Shown: positions 36,328 through 46,885 of the stretch, piece by piece
How the letters are laid out: each line of letters starts with the position of its first letter
Position numbering within the stretch: position 1 is the first letter of the stretch
Assembly (NCBI GenBank): GCA_040954595.2
Contig: CM082591.2
Span: 4,960,001 to 5,024,000 of the forward strand
Reading direction: 5' to 3'
Source of the DNA: Balanoglossus misakiensis
Lineage: Eukaryota; Hemichordata
Length of the DNA: 64,000 nucleotides
Notes under the pieces: generated by a model
What the model was told of the DNA's origin: nothing
Database searches by the model: none
What the model saw: only the letters and a program-made list of their open reading frames with translations
Position numbers and translations under genes: made by a program

Positions 36328-38679
36328 ATGGTTACAAAAAGCACCGTGTTTGCATTTGCCTTGGTGGTGTTTACATGCTCGTTGTTGGACCAAACAGAAG
36401 CAGGACGATCGAGAAGGCCTGGAAGTAGGCCCATATGCCGTAAGTGTATAAAATCCTATCTAAGAACCATGGTGATCGTCGCGCATGTATAAAATCCTAT
36501 TTAAGAACCTTGGTGATCATTGCCAATGTATAAAATCCTATTTAAGAACCTTGTTGACATCGCCCATGTATAAAATCCTATTTAAGAACCTTGTTGACAT
36601 CGCCCATGTATAAAATCCTATTTAAGAACCTCTGTGATCGTTGCCCATGTATAAAATCCTATTTAAGAACCTTGGTGACATCGGCTATGTATAAAATCCT
36701 ATTTAAGAACCTTGATGACATCGGCTATGTACAAAATCCTATTTAAGAACCTTGGTGATCTGCACCCATGTATAAAATCCTATTTAAGAACCTTGGTGAC
36801 ATCGGCCATGTATTAAATCCTATCTAAGAACCTTAGTGATCGTCGCCCATGTATAAAATCCTATTTAAGAACCTTGGTGACATCGGCCATGTATTAAATC
36901 CTATCTAAGAACCTTAGTGATCGTCGCCCATGTATAAAATCCTATTTAAGAACCTTGGTGACATCAGCCATGTATATCTAATTCCAAACTAACCAATAGG
37001 GCTAGAGGTCTGGTTTTGGTTGGACTTGGCCCACTATGGGGTCAAAATTTTATGCCTACATTTTGGGTGACCTTTGACCTACTTTTCCATGTCTGTAACG
37101 GAGTCTTACATGTTACCTCATTAATTATGCAAATATCTAATTCCAAGGTAACGAACAGGGCTAGAGGTTGGGTCTTTGTTGGACATTGACCAGTTTTGCC
37201 GAAATTTTGGGTGACCTCAGGTGACCTTTGACCTACTTTCCCATACCTTGGTATTCACAGCATATGCAGCCTTGGCATTCGCTGGTTACCATGGGAACCG
37301 CTTGTGCCCCGCCAACGCTGCTTGCAGCTTTAATTACCTTTTCTTTTTTGTGTGTTTTTCTAGCCCCCGGAGCAAGTCCAAATGAACTCCACTGCAGTCC
37401 CCGAGGCGCACAGAGGGGTCAACAATATGCTCTGCCACAAACACTTATAGGTAAAAGAATCTGGCAAGCGGTAAGTTAGAGCATGGAGCTACCTCCATAT
37501 TCATAGCAAGCATTTATGCCTATTGCTCTGAGCTTCATATTTAGATTTTCGGTCAATAGAGGTAGTACATGGCCAATACGTTTTCTCACATTTTGGAGAA
37601 GGCAACTTTAGATTACTCTCGGTTAAAATTGAGAATAAACATTGGAGGTCACCGAAGAAAGCTGGTCATGATATTGCTAGTTTTGTAAAATGGTAATAAT
37701 AATTATTGTCTTTCGGATAACAGAATCTCTACACACAAACAACTTATATATCTGGCATTAAAACGAAGACAAAATCATTCTTTGTGTTTGCGTCCTGTCT
37801 TACGTCATTTACTGCATTCTTTCCCAATTTTATAGATTGGATCAAGCGGCAGCGACAATGAAAACCAAACGAACGATTTCATTGACATTGAAAGGCTCAC
37901 ACTTGCACAAGTTAAAGAACTACTCTCTTACTTTTTGGAAAATTACGGTAAGTTCGTATTTTTTTCTTTACTAAACGAGGCAACGCAACAATAAGACGTG
38001 GAATTTTGCCTGACACAAACGCATAAAGGTGGAAGCAATAGTTCCCGCCCTCAACGGCCAATATTGAGGAAATGTCAACTATCGTCTTGTGTACTAGTAA
38101 TTTACCCTATGAACTGTCCACACCATGCACCAGGCGAACCAAATGTTGTTGCATGCTTCCAATAATATGCCTTTGGTGAGTACAAACACGAAAGGCACAA
38201 TGGAAAACCTGAGAATTTGTCGATTTGTGTCTTGAAGGCAACAATATATTTATAAAATACAGTCACGTATTTGTATCCCTGGCTTAGGGAGCTTTGAAGG
38301 CCAACACGGAATGTGGACAGCGCCCTCGAACGGCGCAACTTTGAACCAACTTCCGTTTTTTCTGTTTGTTTGTTTGTCTGTCTTTCTTTCTTTCTCCCTC
38401 TCTCTCTCTGACTTTCTTTCTTTCTTTCTTTCTTACTTTTTCTTTCTTTCCTTTTATCTTTCTTTCATTTTTTCCCTCCCTTCCTGTCTTTCATTCCTTT
38501 CTTCCTTCCTGTCTTTCTTTCTTTCTTTCTTCAGTGTCAAATGACGTTTTTACCCGCGGGAATTATATCTAAACATTATTACTATTATTTTTGTTATTAC
38601 TATCATTATGATTATTATCAATGCAGGTTTCGAAGGCATTTATCAAGATGGATTCTTCGCCTCATCTGAAGATAAATAG
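36328..38679 (+). CDS. Secreted peptide precursor with neuropeptide-like processing sites (127 aa)
   Basis: Coding exons: 36328-36439, 37364-37470, 37836-37947, 38627-38679. All are GT-AG with consistent phases; total 384 nt. The acceptor CAG at 36317-36319 just before the ATG implies a non-coding upstream exon. Residues 1-25 form a clear signal peptide (hydrophobic FAFALVVFTCSLL, predicted end near DQTEA). RSRR at 27-30 is a furin-type site. Residues 31-66 hold two Cys (C37, C48) and end ALPQTLI, followed by G67-K68-R69, the standard amidation plus dibasic cleavage signal. This predicts a 36-residue, single-disulfide, C-terminally amidated peptide. Residues 70-127 would be an acidic, amphipathic flanking peptide (ERLTLAQVKELLSYFLENY). 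The layout resembles NPY or orexin precursors, but the sequence matches no family I recognise. It could also be a small secreted structural protein. Confidence 0.8.
36447..36972 (+). repeat. 40-41-bp minisatellite, 13 units, intron 1 of the precursor gene
   Basis: TATAAAATCC-type landmarks recur at 36447, 36488, 36529, 36569, 36609, 36650, 36690, 36730, 36771, 36811, 36852, 36892 and 36933. Each unit continues with CTATTTAAGAACCTTGGTGA and a variable ATCGTCGCC or CATCGGCC end. The last four units alternate 41 and 40 bp as an 81-bp higher-order repeat with diagnostic TATTAAATCC and CTTAGTG variants. The first unit begins within the donor region of coding exon 1. Confidence 0.95.
37068..37080 (-). 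promoter_or_regulatory. Perfect DR1 element, copy 1
   Basis: TGACCTTTGACCT reads AGGTCAAAGGTCA on the minus strand, an exact direct repeat of AGGTCA with one-base spacing. Such sites bind HNF4, COUP-TF and RXR partners in animals. It is intronic in the precursor gene. Confidence 0.6.
37222..37234 (-). promoter_or_regulatory. Perfect DR1 element, copy 2
   Basis: The same 13-mer as copy 1, exactly 154 bases downstream. It is preceded by an additional GTGACCTCAG, so a third half-site lies close by. Both copies keep the element unmutated although the surrounding duplicate has diverged. Confidence 0.6.
38380..38532 (+). repeat. Pyrimidine-rich (CTTT)n tract, intron 3 of the precursor gene
   Basis: A long CTTT/CCTT/CTGT pyrimidine run about 95 bases before the last exon. 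It may extend the polypyrimidine tract of that acceptor. The Phe/Leu/Ser open frames over it are artefacts. Confidence 0.9.
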
Positions 38680-38776
38680 TACAAAACATCTACGTACTCA
38701 CAAAGAAAACTTCTTTTGATTTCTTCTATATGTCAAAATTGATAATATTTTAAGGACTCATTATTTTCTCAAATAC

Positions 38777-38782
38777 AATAAA
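38777..38782 (+). promoter_or_regulatory. Poly(A) signal of the precursor gene
   Basis: A canonical AATAAA about 98 bases after the stop codon, giving a compact 3' UTR. Confidence 0.75.
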
Positions 38783-38884
38783 AACGATATTTTTGTCTGG
38801 ACCTTGTTAGTTTGTATTTCTGAAATATGCTGCTGCGTGATTGCGGAGGACGGGGTGACAATTCGGGCTCTAGACTTATGAAAA

Positions 38885-39245
38885 CGGTGTATTCAATCGT
38901 ACAAACTCTCCGATGTGGTAGTTATCCTTGCCATTTGTACCTGACAACGTTGGTCAGTATATTCCACCATTTGTCCAGCTCAAACCGTTTTCTTTCGCCG
39001 GAGTTCCAAGCACCACTTAGCGTTGTTGTTTTTTTGCACAACATGACTTCGAGTGTCCGTTTATGGTTTTATCACGAAGGTGTCGCTTTAAATGGGGCCC
39101 TTTACTTTTGAGAAACACCAAGGAGAGAGAGAGAGAGCTCGGGCTCAAGTGAACGTGATTTTGCTTGTCACCTCACTCTCTTGCACGCCCATTCGACCGT
39201 ACAAACTTTCCGATATGGAAAACTACCTTGCCCTAAGTAACAACG
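38885..39245 (+). repeat. Direct repeat pair 300 bp apart
   Basis: ATTCAATCGTACAAACT followed by CTCCGATGTGG (CGTACAAACT at 38898) is repeated as ATTCGACCGTACAAACT and TTCCGATATGG (39198). CCTTGCC and an AACGTTG motif follow in both. The spacing is exactly 300 bases. Function is unknown. Confidence 0.6.
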
Positions 39246-39299
39246 TTGATCAAAGGTATATAGTCACCTCTGCACGGCAAATTGAACCAATGTTCCCAT

Positions 39300-42200
39300 A
39301 GAAAATCGAAATATGGCCAATCACAGCCTGTTTCCTTTAGAGAAGGGTTAATTTTATTTAACATTTCTTGTGGTAGTAGATGCAGAAAAAAATGATTAGA
39401 TGATATTACAACACGGGCAAGACAAGCCATCTCGTGTATTATATACTAGTATATCTTGCCTTTCTCAGTTAGACACGCAGCGTGTACAGCGCACACCCCC
39501 CTCCCCCACCCGATAAGTCAAAGTCCACTGATGGCAAATTCGTGCAAAGGCGTCTCCATCTGAAATTTTAACGTCTTGCGTCATTCGTATTACGCCAAAC
39601 TGGCTGACCAGAGAATTTCCTACTTCTTATACAAAAGAAAAAAACAATAATACAGGTAATTTTTAGATGCGGAGAAACAGGTGGTCGTACATGTATTTGT
39701 GAATAAACAACCACTAATGAGGCAAACTACAATGGACGATTAAGGATCGTTCTCACGTCACGATCGGAGGCTAAATTTATCCACACGCAGTGTTGTGTTC
39801 ATAGAATTCCAGTTCTACTTTCGTTTCGTCGTCATTTGGGGTACTCTTAGAGAAAGGCGTACGGATATTTGCCGACCGGATGGAAAATAAATTCTGGTTT
39901 GGTTCTATGAGGAACCCTAACATTGGTCAATGCCTGAATAGAATGTTATTTAACCAATAACTGCATAATGTCCACATCTACTGACACTTCTCTATGTGAT
40001 CACACGACTGTCGGGTCACTATTGTATATGTAAACACTGAGTACAAATACTGCATTCGAACTTGCTTATTTTAAAAGCTGTTTACTAAAAGTAAGAGTTT
40101 CTGGAATAAATCTCCCGGGAATGAAGAATGTTGTCTAACAAGTTAATGATGTACAGTGTGTCTGGTTATTAGACTTACAGTCAACGGAGTGTATAAGGCC
40201 CGTCCAATACTGGCTACTCAAACTATGGAAGTATACTCAGCTTAATCCACCACCCATACCGTACCAGGTGGTACCCCCACATACTTAAATAAAACGATAT
40301 TATTGGTTTACCTGGAAAATACAGGAAATCAGCAGAAAACTGTGGAGTGAATCGTGAGCGTCAAGAACAACTGACGTCACGGGCGTTTTGCTGCCTCCGT
40401 GTGAAGATGGTAACCTTAGCTGAAAAAGAAGGTAAATGAACGCGGACATCTGGTTAAGTAGCGGGCGTGACTACTCTTCGTGACACTGTCGATTTGTGAA
40501 GTAGTCGTTCGGGTGAAAAGAGGGAAGCGTTAATGATGGTTAGTGTGAAGACAGCATATGGTTCATAACAGATGGGACGGCGATGCATGAGAGAACAAAA
40601 GGGTTGTCTGAAGGAGAACAGCTGTTTGGGCTGATTGGTTGTTGTGCAGATCAGGATTGAGGCGGCAGAGAGATTGATTGAGACCGAGGGGTAGGGATGG
40701 GAACATTGGGGGAGGGAGGGAGGGATGTGAACATGGTACGATCCAACTGCATTGGCCGACATATAAGGACGTAAATCGCTTTGCTCCCTCGTAGAAATTT
40801 GTCTAACATATCTAATAATTTTTTCTTCAATATAGGAGGGGTGTTCTTCGAGTGACAGAAACTAATATTGGAAGTTGACATCAAAAATTCACAGGTCGAA
40901 GTTGCCTTCGGCAAAATATGAAAAAAAGAGGGTTTAAAGACGTTGATTTTCGAGGTGCATAACACCTTCACTATACAAGAAGGTGAGACAAGTAATTGGG
41001 CTGGGGGAGGGGGGGCTACCGATTGACGGATTCGCCAGCCACGAACAAATGTGTATCGCCTTGTTGATCATTTCCTGATACAATTGGCAATGCCCTGCCT
41101 TGTTTGCGACTGTCATGTCTCCCGGGGAAAGTGAATACAGTGTACCAAGACACAACGTGGACGACAACGTGTACAGATCAAGCGACCTGGCTTTATTGCG
41201 TTGGCCCTGACTAAGCGACCATACAGCTACAATCAGAGACTGATAATATGGTTCTATACACTCATCAGTTAGCCCGTTGTAATGGACCATTGTATGTTTG
41301 AAAGTGAACTTCTGAAAATAGTACAAAAAAGTGGCAGCTTTCGAGGCTTTAAAGTCACGACGCTAAATTATTAACCCCCCATAGAAAGACAACAGTCACA
41401 TTTACGTCATTAAATCGTTCATAACATTTCTAAAATTAAACAGTACAGATGTAAAGGGAGAATTTACAACATACAAACGACAAAGCGATTCTTAAATCAC
41501 CAATAAATTAACTACTTTTGTACGTTCGCCCCCGTTGATGCTTTCATTATAGGATGACATTTCCTGTCCTAACTAACCCATAGCATTATGAACTATACAC
41601 GTGCCAATTAAAATATAAAAAAAAACGAATGTTAAAGACAATTATGATATCCTTTGGCAGAGTCTAGTCACTGCGTGCGTCAAATCCACAGCAAACTTCC
41701 TTAAATTGGATTGAAGGAAAGGTTTTCGATGGAATACAAACCTATGTCTCAAACCAGGCAAAATGATTAACTTAAGAGTGAAAGGGTCAAACGTTGAAAG
41801 TAGTGTCATGTTAGCAGGATATGTATGACTTTGCTTGACATTTTGAAAAGTCAAGCACAGCGATGATTGGAGACAGGTGTATAGACATGCAACAGACTGT
41901 GACTGATTGAAATGGGGAGATAGCCGTGGAAAAGCCACGCTTACAGCACGCTTTAAGCATGTGGATGATGAAAGTCTTCCGTATTGACACGTGTGGAGCA
42001 AAGCAGCTGCACTGTCGCACCATTGGGGGTTTCTGTACAACCACATTATTTTTCGAATTTGCCCATTTTTACAGTTTTCACTATTTCATTTGCATGGCAA
42101 ATTTTCAATTGACTCTCCTTGTAGGGATAATTTCTCATATATTGCAGCTCACGTGGCTTTAATGACTTGCTAATGCATGTTTGATAACTAATTTCTATAC

Positions 42201-43350
42201 AAGTGAAAACTAATGCACGAGTCTCTACAACGTCACATGTATGGCCATGTGGATATTGACTCCTCCCATACGATTACATTGAGAGTTGCTTAAAAAATTA
42301 TACTGTTGCTATATTCATGAAGTTTTAAACATAGCTCAGTCAAATGAAATCAATGTAGTGGTCGAAAAAACATAATCACTGTGCTCTATTTGAGATAAAC
42401 TTTACTGAATTGTTTTGCCCAAAGCATTGGTGAAAAATACCGAACCGGCGGTTTTTTGGTCCATTATCGACTATTTTCGCTTCCTTGTTTTTCAAAATGA
42501 GCATATTTCCCTTATTTTTAGTACGATTTTTATACTTATGAAGGAGAATTACAAAAAAATCCACAATTAAAAGAGATGACAATAATTTCAATTTTACTGG
42601 TCGTATACTTCATAGGATTAACATGTGGTTATTTTTGCAAATGAAAGATGGCGTCAACTGAGCAGAGATATTATATTTTCGGTTGTGACGCCCACCGAGT
42701 GGTCGTTTCGTATTATCAATTGGAAAAGTTACTATATGATTATTCGAAGTGCTTAACAGTAAACAAGCTCCAGAACAAACTCATGCATTATTTCTGCCAA
42801 CCACCTCTGCGAAGAATTTGCGGCTTATTTAACCTTTGACCTCGCAAAGTATGTTGTTGAGCAGCCAGACCGAGCTTCGCGAACGCTCAGAGTTCCTCTC
42901 AACTCCGAACTTTTCCTCTTGCAAGTATTTGCCGACTCAATTACGATCAATCACCACGGAGCTTCCACAGGGGTTGCGAGGGAAAAGGATACACGGGCAT
43001 GGGTCGCGAGAGGTCATCGCAAATTGAAGACGAGAGACCCCTGGTATTCCTCGCAAGATGTGGACCCATGAGGGGGTGCGGCAAGCTATTCATTAACAGT
43101 CCTCACAGCACGTGCGAGTCATACACACTCCCGTCTGTAAGTACAGTGTACATCTACAGTTAATCTAAACGATCTGGGCGCTATGTGTATCCGCTTTCCC
43201 TCAAAGGACCCCAACCTCTCTTACTCTATTCAACTGGATTACTCGCACAACTTCCATCCCGTGTTTTAACATCACCACCTATACTACCCACACACAACAT
43301 CCATCCCATTTGTAGGATATGAGAGTACAACTCTCTCTAAAATGAATAAC
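39300..43350. other. Gene-free spacer
   Basis: No exon with splice and domain support was found. The longest open frames (minus strand near 40934-41326 and 41642-42046) have unremarkable composition and no recognisable motif. A MITE-like left end (AAAGGTATATAGTCACCTC) lies at about 39251-39270 without a clear partner. Confidence 0.45.
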
Positions 43351-43352
43351 GG

Positions 43353-43535
43353 TTAAAGGTATACAGTCACCTCCAATTTACAGAAGCACATAGATAGCTG
43401 AAATGGCGTTCTAAAGAACGTATGGTGGCGCTCTTTTTTCCGCTTGTGCCACCCACTAAAATCCGTGATTGACTAGATCTCGAGTTTACCATGGTGACTG
43501 TAGCTAAATTTCCATAGGTGACCGTATACCTTTAA
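43353..43535. mobile_element. MITE-like element, copy 1 (best preserved)
   Basis: The left end TTAAAGGTATACAGTCACCT and the reverse complement of the right end TTAAAGGTATACGGTCACCT match at 19 of 20 bases. The element is 183 bp, bounded by TTAA on both sides, with no coding capacity. Internal GGTGGCGCTC and CCACCCACTAAAATC segments recur in the two other copies. The TTAA boundary is typical of piggyBac-type elements, but TTAA could instead be part of the terminal repeat. Confidence 0.8.
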
Positions 43536-46051
43536 CAACGATTATTCATTTTGGTGAGTTTTTCACTCTCATGTCTACAAGCGGGATAGAAGGTGCGTGT
43601 TGTTGACAGTTGATTCACTGTATATCCACATGTAGAATCATACATAAACGGTGTCTTGTACACATCACTGTACTGCCGTAGTGTACAGTGATATGTGGTT
43701 ATCAGCTTTATTATGCACACATTTGTTGGAAAGAAAACAAATCGCCAATTTAATTGCTATAACAAAGTTTCCTCCGAAAGGTAACGACTTAAATACTGCA
43801 AGTGACGATCGACATGTCCATAGTAGACAAAAGATTGTCTTATCCAGTTAACGTCACGTCGACTTTGCAGCTATCGGAACTAAACTCTCTCACAAAAGAA
43901 TGCAGAGAAGAAATGATAGGAAGAAGGCCTTTAGATGAATAGGCGTACAACCGTTGAGGTAGGAATACCTCTTTTGACGTGCCGTTGGCATCTGGTGTCA
44001 ACGTCGGTTTTCATTACGGAACCGCGAATGACTGGCGAGTCCCCAGAGATGCACGGGCGATGTATGCAGGCAGTGGCTGCTTTAGTGTGCGCATCCTGTT
44101 GACGGGCGAGTCGACGCTAATGGATGGCGGCGGGGGAATTCCCGCGAGTTTCATCACATGCGCGCAACTTCTTTTGAGCGCCCAGCTCTGGGGGGACCCG
44201 GCAAGCCGATGCGATCGCGATTCGTCGAGTATTAAAGCGAGCAGACTCGCAAGACTGTGTGCCTTTCTCTAACAGTTCGCAAGTTTGTGTAACAGATGAA
44301 CGGAAACGCGGAGACGAAATTACGCACTCGAAAATAAAGGACACTTCATAACGACATGAATCATAAATGATACAAATTATGACACTGACGTTAACAATAG
44401 ACACACCTTACAAGAAAATCGGGGTCGTCTTGATTATTCAAGATACTTCATATTATACAACACTTTGCATGATGTTTTAGATGTTACTTTACTAAAAAAA
44501 GATGTCAGACACGGATATTGTTGTGGACACGAACATGCAATTGACGAAGTACACGAACAACCGTTGCCTTTTATCAACATCCATTTCCTGCTCATAGTAT
44601 TTCCTGCCATTGGCATTACTTGACCTCTCATAGAAAACAGGTCTTTTTTACGCAATTTTACACACTAGAAAGGTTCACCACTTCTGTAGATACCCACGAA
44701 CACCACTGGCGTTAGCAATCTCCAACTGTTACTCATAATACTAGTATGCGCAAAAGAGACAACACGTTTTATAACTCGTATATCTGCAAATCTTCTAGAC
44801 TATATTTTGTGAGTTTATGAAACATAAACTTCCAAAACAAGAACAAGTATGCGATTAAAATAGAAGTCAAGATGCTATTAACTGCTGTTGTTCAAGGTTC
44901 CATTATAGCCGAGAGCCGTTTTCAAAAACAAAGGAATTGTACGTCATATACCGAATATATCGAACCCCAAGTAGATCTATACATTGACATTATAGAAACA
45001 TCTGCCTATGATTTGTGTGCATTGACATTACACCATGTAACTGGTTTCAACGCAAGGGTCAGGTGGGTGACATAACAAGTTTGAAGAACTGATTTTTTTC
45101 GAACACACTGGAAGAGCTACAAAATTCTCAATTGATATATTATCAATTGAACATCAAGAATGTTGAAATATTATTTAAAAGATGCGTAACTAAGGTAACT
45201 GTGTAGTTTTGCCCCACTTTCTTATCTTAAGTTGACGAGTAGCTTTGAGTTTAGTAATTATCCTCGGAAACCTAATTTTCCACGCTTTTCTGTATGTTCT
45301 ATAAATAACTACATTTTTAGAACTTCATCAAATCTTGATTATCTTGTCTGATTCCTTTTTACGATTTCCAATATTATGAAAAGCGCGTGATATTTGGTAC
45401 CACACACTTCTGCGATACAGTTGATGTATTACTTTTGAATATAAACACGAATTTCATCCAGTTAAACTCAATAATTTTTGAGTTCGAGTTATCGGCAAAC
45501 CCTGTTTTTAACCCTTTTGGTAGATTTTTATTTTGATAGTTTGTCTTTTTAAGTGAATAAAGATTTGGTGGTGGATATGTTATTGCAATTGAAGACCAGC
45601 TGAGTCATATATGGCAATACAAGTTATCATGATGCGTGACGAAACCTTTGGAGTCATCCGATCTGCGCAAAGCGAATTCTTAGGTATTTGCATGCCAATC
45701 ATAATGTGATTCTGCGTGTTACATTATGCTGAAGGTGGTTCGAAGTGAAATAATCGACACGTCTTCAACCTCGTGTTTTCCTTTTATGGTAGTATGCGCT
45801 ACGAAATCAAAAGGCGTTCGAAAAACTTACAATATAATAAACTTGTAATGGGTTGTGGATTATTAAAGCACGGTTCATTTGTAAGGAAGCTGTATTAGGA
45901 TTATCGTGCACAAATGCACATTAAGGCAATACACACCTAAGGAACAGATTTTCAGAAACAGAGATTGGTGGCCATGATCAATTTTGCTCTCTCACTCAAA
46001 ATCTTCACAGTGAAACAGAATTTTTATTCTTAACTATACGAGAGAATACCC
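43536..46051. other. Gene-free spacer
   Basis: It includes a GC-richer patch at about 43970-44270 with a palindromic kappaB-like GGGAATTCCC at 44134-44143, and a small inverted repeat CAATTGATA-TAT-TATCAATTG at 45129-45149. No supportable exon was seen. Confidence 0.45.
44134..44143. promoter_or_regulatory. Palindromic kappaB-like site
   Basis: GGGAATTCCC fits the Rel/NF-kappaB consensus GGGRNWYYCC and is self-complementary. There is no adjacent gene, so function is speculative and a chance match is possible. Confidence 0.25.
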
Positions 46052-46214
46052 TTAAAGTTATAGTTACTATGGCGAATTGAGATTTAGCCAATCACATATT
46101 TCAGTGGGCACACGCGAAAAAAGGGGCGCCACCCTTTGTTCTTCAGAACACACAAATATGCCGTTTCAGCCATATATGGGCGTATGCAAATTGGAGGTGA
46201 CCGTATATCTTTAA
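46052..46214. mobile_element. MITE-like element, copy 2 (inverted)
   Basis: Its reverse complement begins TTAAAGATATACGGTCACCT and contains TGGCTGAAACGGC, GGGTGGCGCC, CCCACTGAAAT and GTGATTGG, in the same order as copy 1. The other end is TTAAAGTTATAGTTACTATGG, more diverged. The copy is 163 bp, bounded by TTAA. Confidence 0.75.
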
Positions 46215-46698
46215 GATGGCTTGAGAAAAATACTAGAAAAGATAAGCGATATTCTAGGTGCACATTGCCATGTATAGGGGTTGATGCAAACAGTTCAGGA
46301 ATTCAGGTTTAGAATATGCAGGCGCATGGTTGCTACACATCGAAGATTCGAGTGGGCACACAGAATTAATTTACTTCACTTCACTGTTGACAGACGTTTG
46401 CCACGTCTTGGCAAATCAGAGGAAACCAATACTTATGTTATGATACCCTTTTAACATCTGTAATCAAAATTCATTGACCTATGCACGCTTGCCTCTCTTG
46501 CCGGTATTTGATTAACCCTCAGCTCTATTTTACTCCCAGGATGACAGTGTACAGTGTGTGTTGCCATCTGTACATTATCTCTGTAATGCCCTTCACACGA
46601 GATCTGCCTGTGAGGGCCTGGGGCACTGTGTCATTTTCAGGCGTTCAATCAAAGTACTGCGCCAGGAACAAGCCGATTATAGAGACATCTATGATTTT

Positions 46699-46885
46699 GA
46701 CTTGGTTGTCAACATTGTACATCAATTCTCCCTACTTTAAATAGGTATTGGCTACCTAGGCGAGTGATGAAATCTCATATGGTCGACACAAGACTTGGTT
46801 GCCAATGTTGTACATCAATTCTCCCTACTTTAAATAGGTATTGGCTCCCTAGGTGAGCGATGGAAATCTCGTATGGTCGACACAA
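46699..46885 (+). repeat. 93-bp tandem duplication
   Basis: GACTTGGTTG(T/C)CAA begins at 46699 and again at 46792. Both copies run through CATCAATTCTCCCTACTTTA to GGTCGACACAA with only a few differences. A recent duplication without coding capacity. Confidence 0.9.

Larger units (their letters stand above)
36975..37250 (+). repeat. Duplicated segment with DR1 sites
   Basis: Two diverged direct copies start with ATATCTAATTCCAA at about 36975 and 37133. They share GGGCTAGAGGT, a TTGGTTGGAC-like tract and GTGACCTTTGACCTACTTT. They follow the minisatellite in intron 1 of the precursor gene. Each contains a perfect DR1. Confidence 0.85.

Noticed and set aside
36353-36439. Assigning the peptide precursor to NPY, orexin or calcitonin families
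   Set aside because: Only the precursor layout matches. Cys spacing and the predicted amidated C-terminus do not fit those families.
37327-37363. Alternative acceptor at 37326 for precursor exon 2
   Set aside because: It would insert a hydrophobic stretch read from the polypyrimidine tract. The TAG at 37361-37363 has the proper pyrimidine run and restores a phase-consistent frame.
37451-37470. Alternative donor at 37451 (ATAG|GTAAAAG) in precursor exon 2
   Set aside because: Its phase leads to an early stop in the next exon and would remove the Gly-Lys-Arg site. The donor at 37471 keeps the frame open.
38311-38572. Phe/Leu/Ser-rich open frames
   Set aside because: They translate the pyrimidine-rich (CTTT)n tract within intron 3 of the precursor gene.
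40934-41326. 130-aa minus-strand open frame
   Set aside because: No recognisable domain, no splice partners and no poly(A) context; the length is within chance for a 64-kb window.
41642-42046. 134-aa minus-strand open frame
   Set aside because: Composition is typical of random translation, with no motif and no promoter or splice support.
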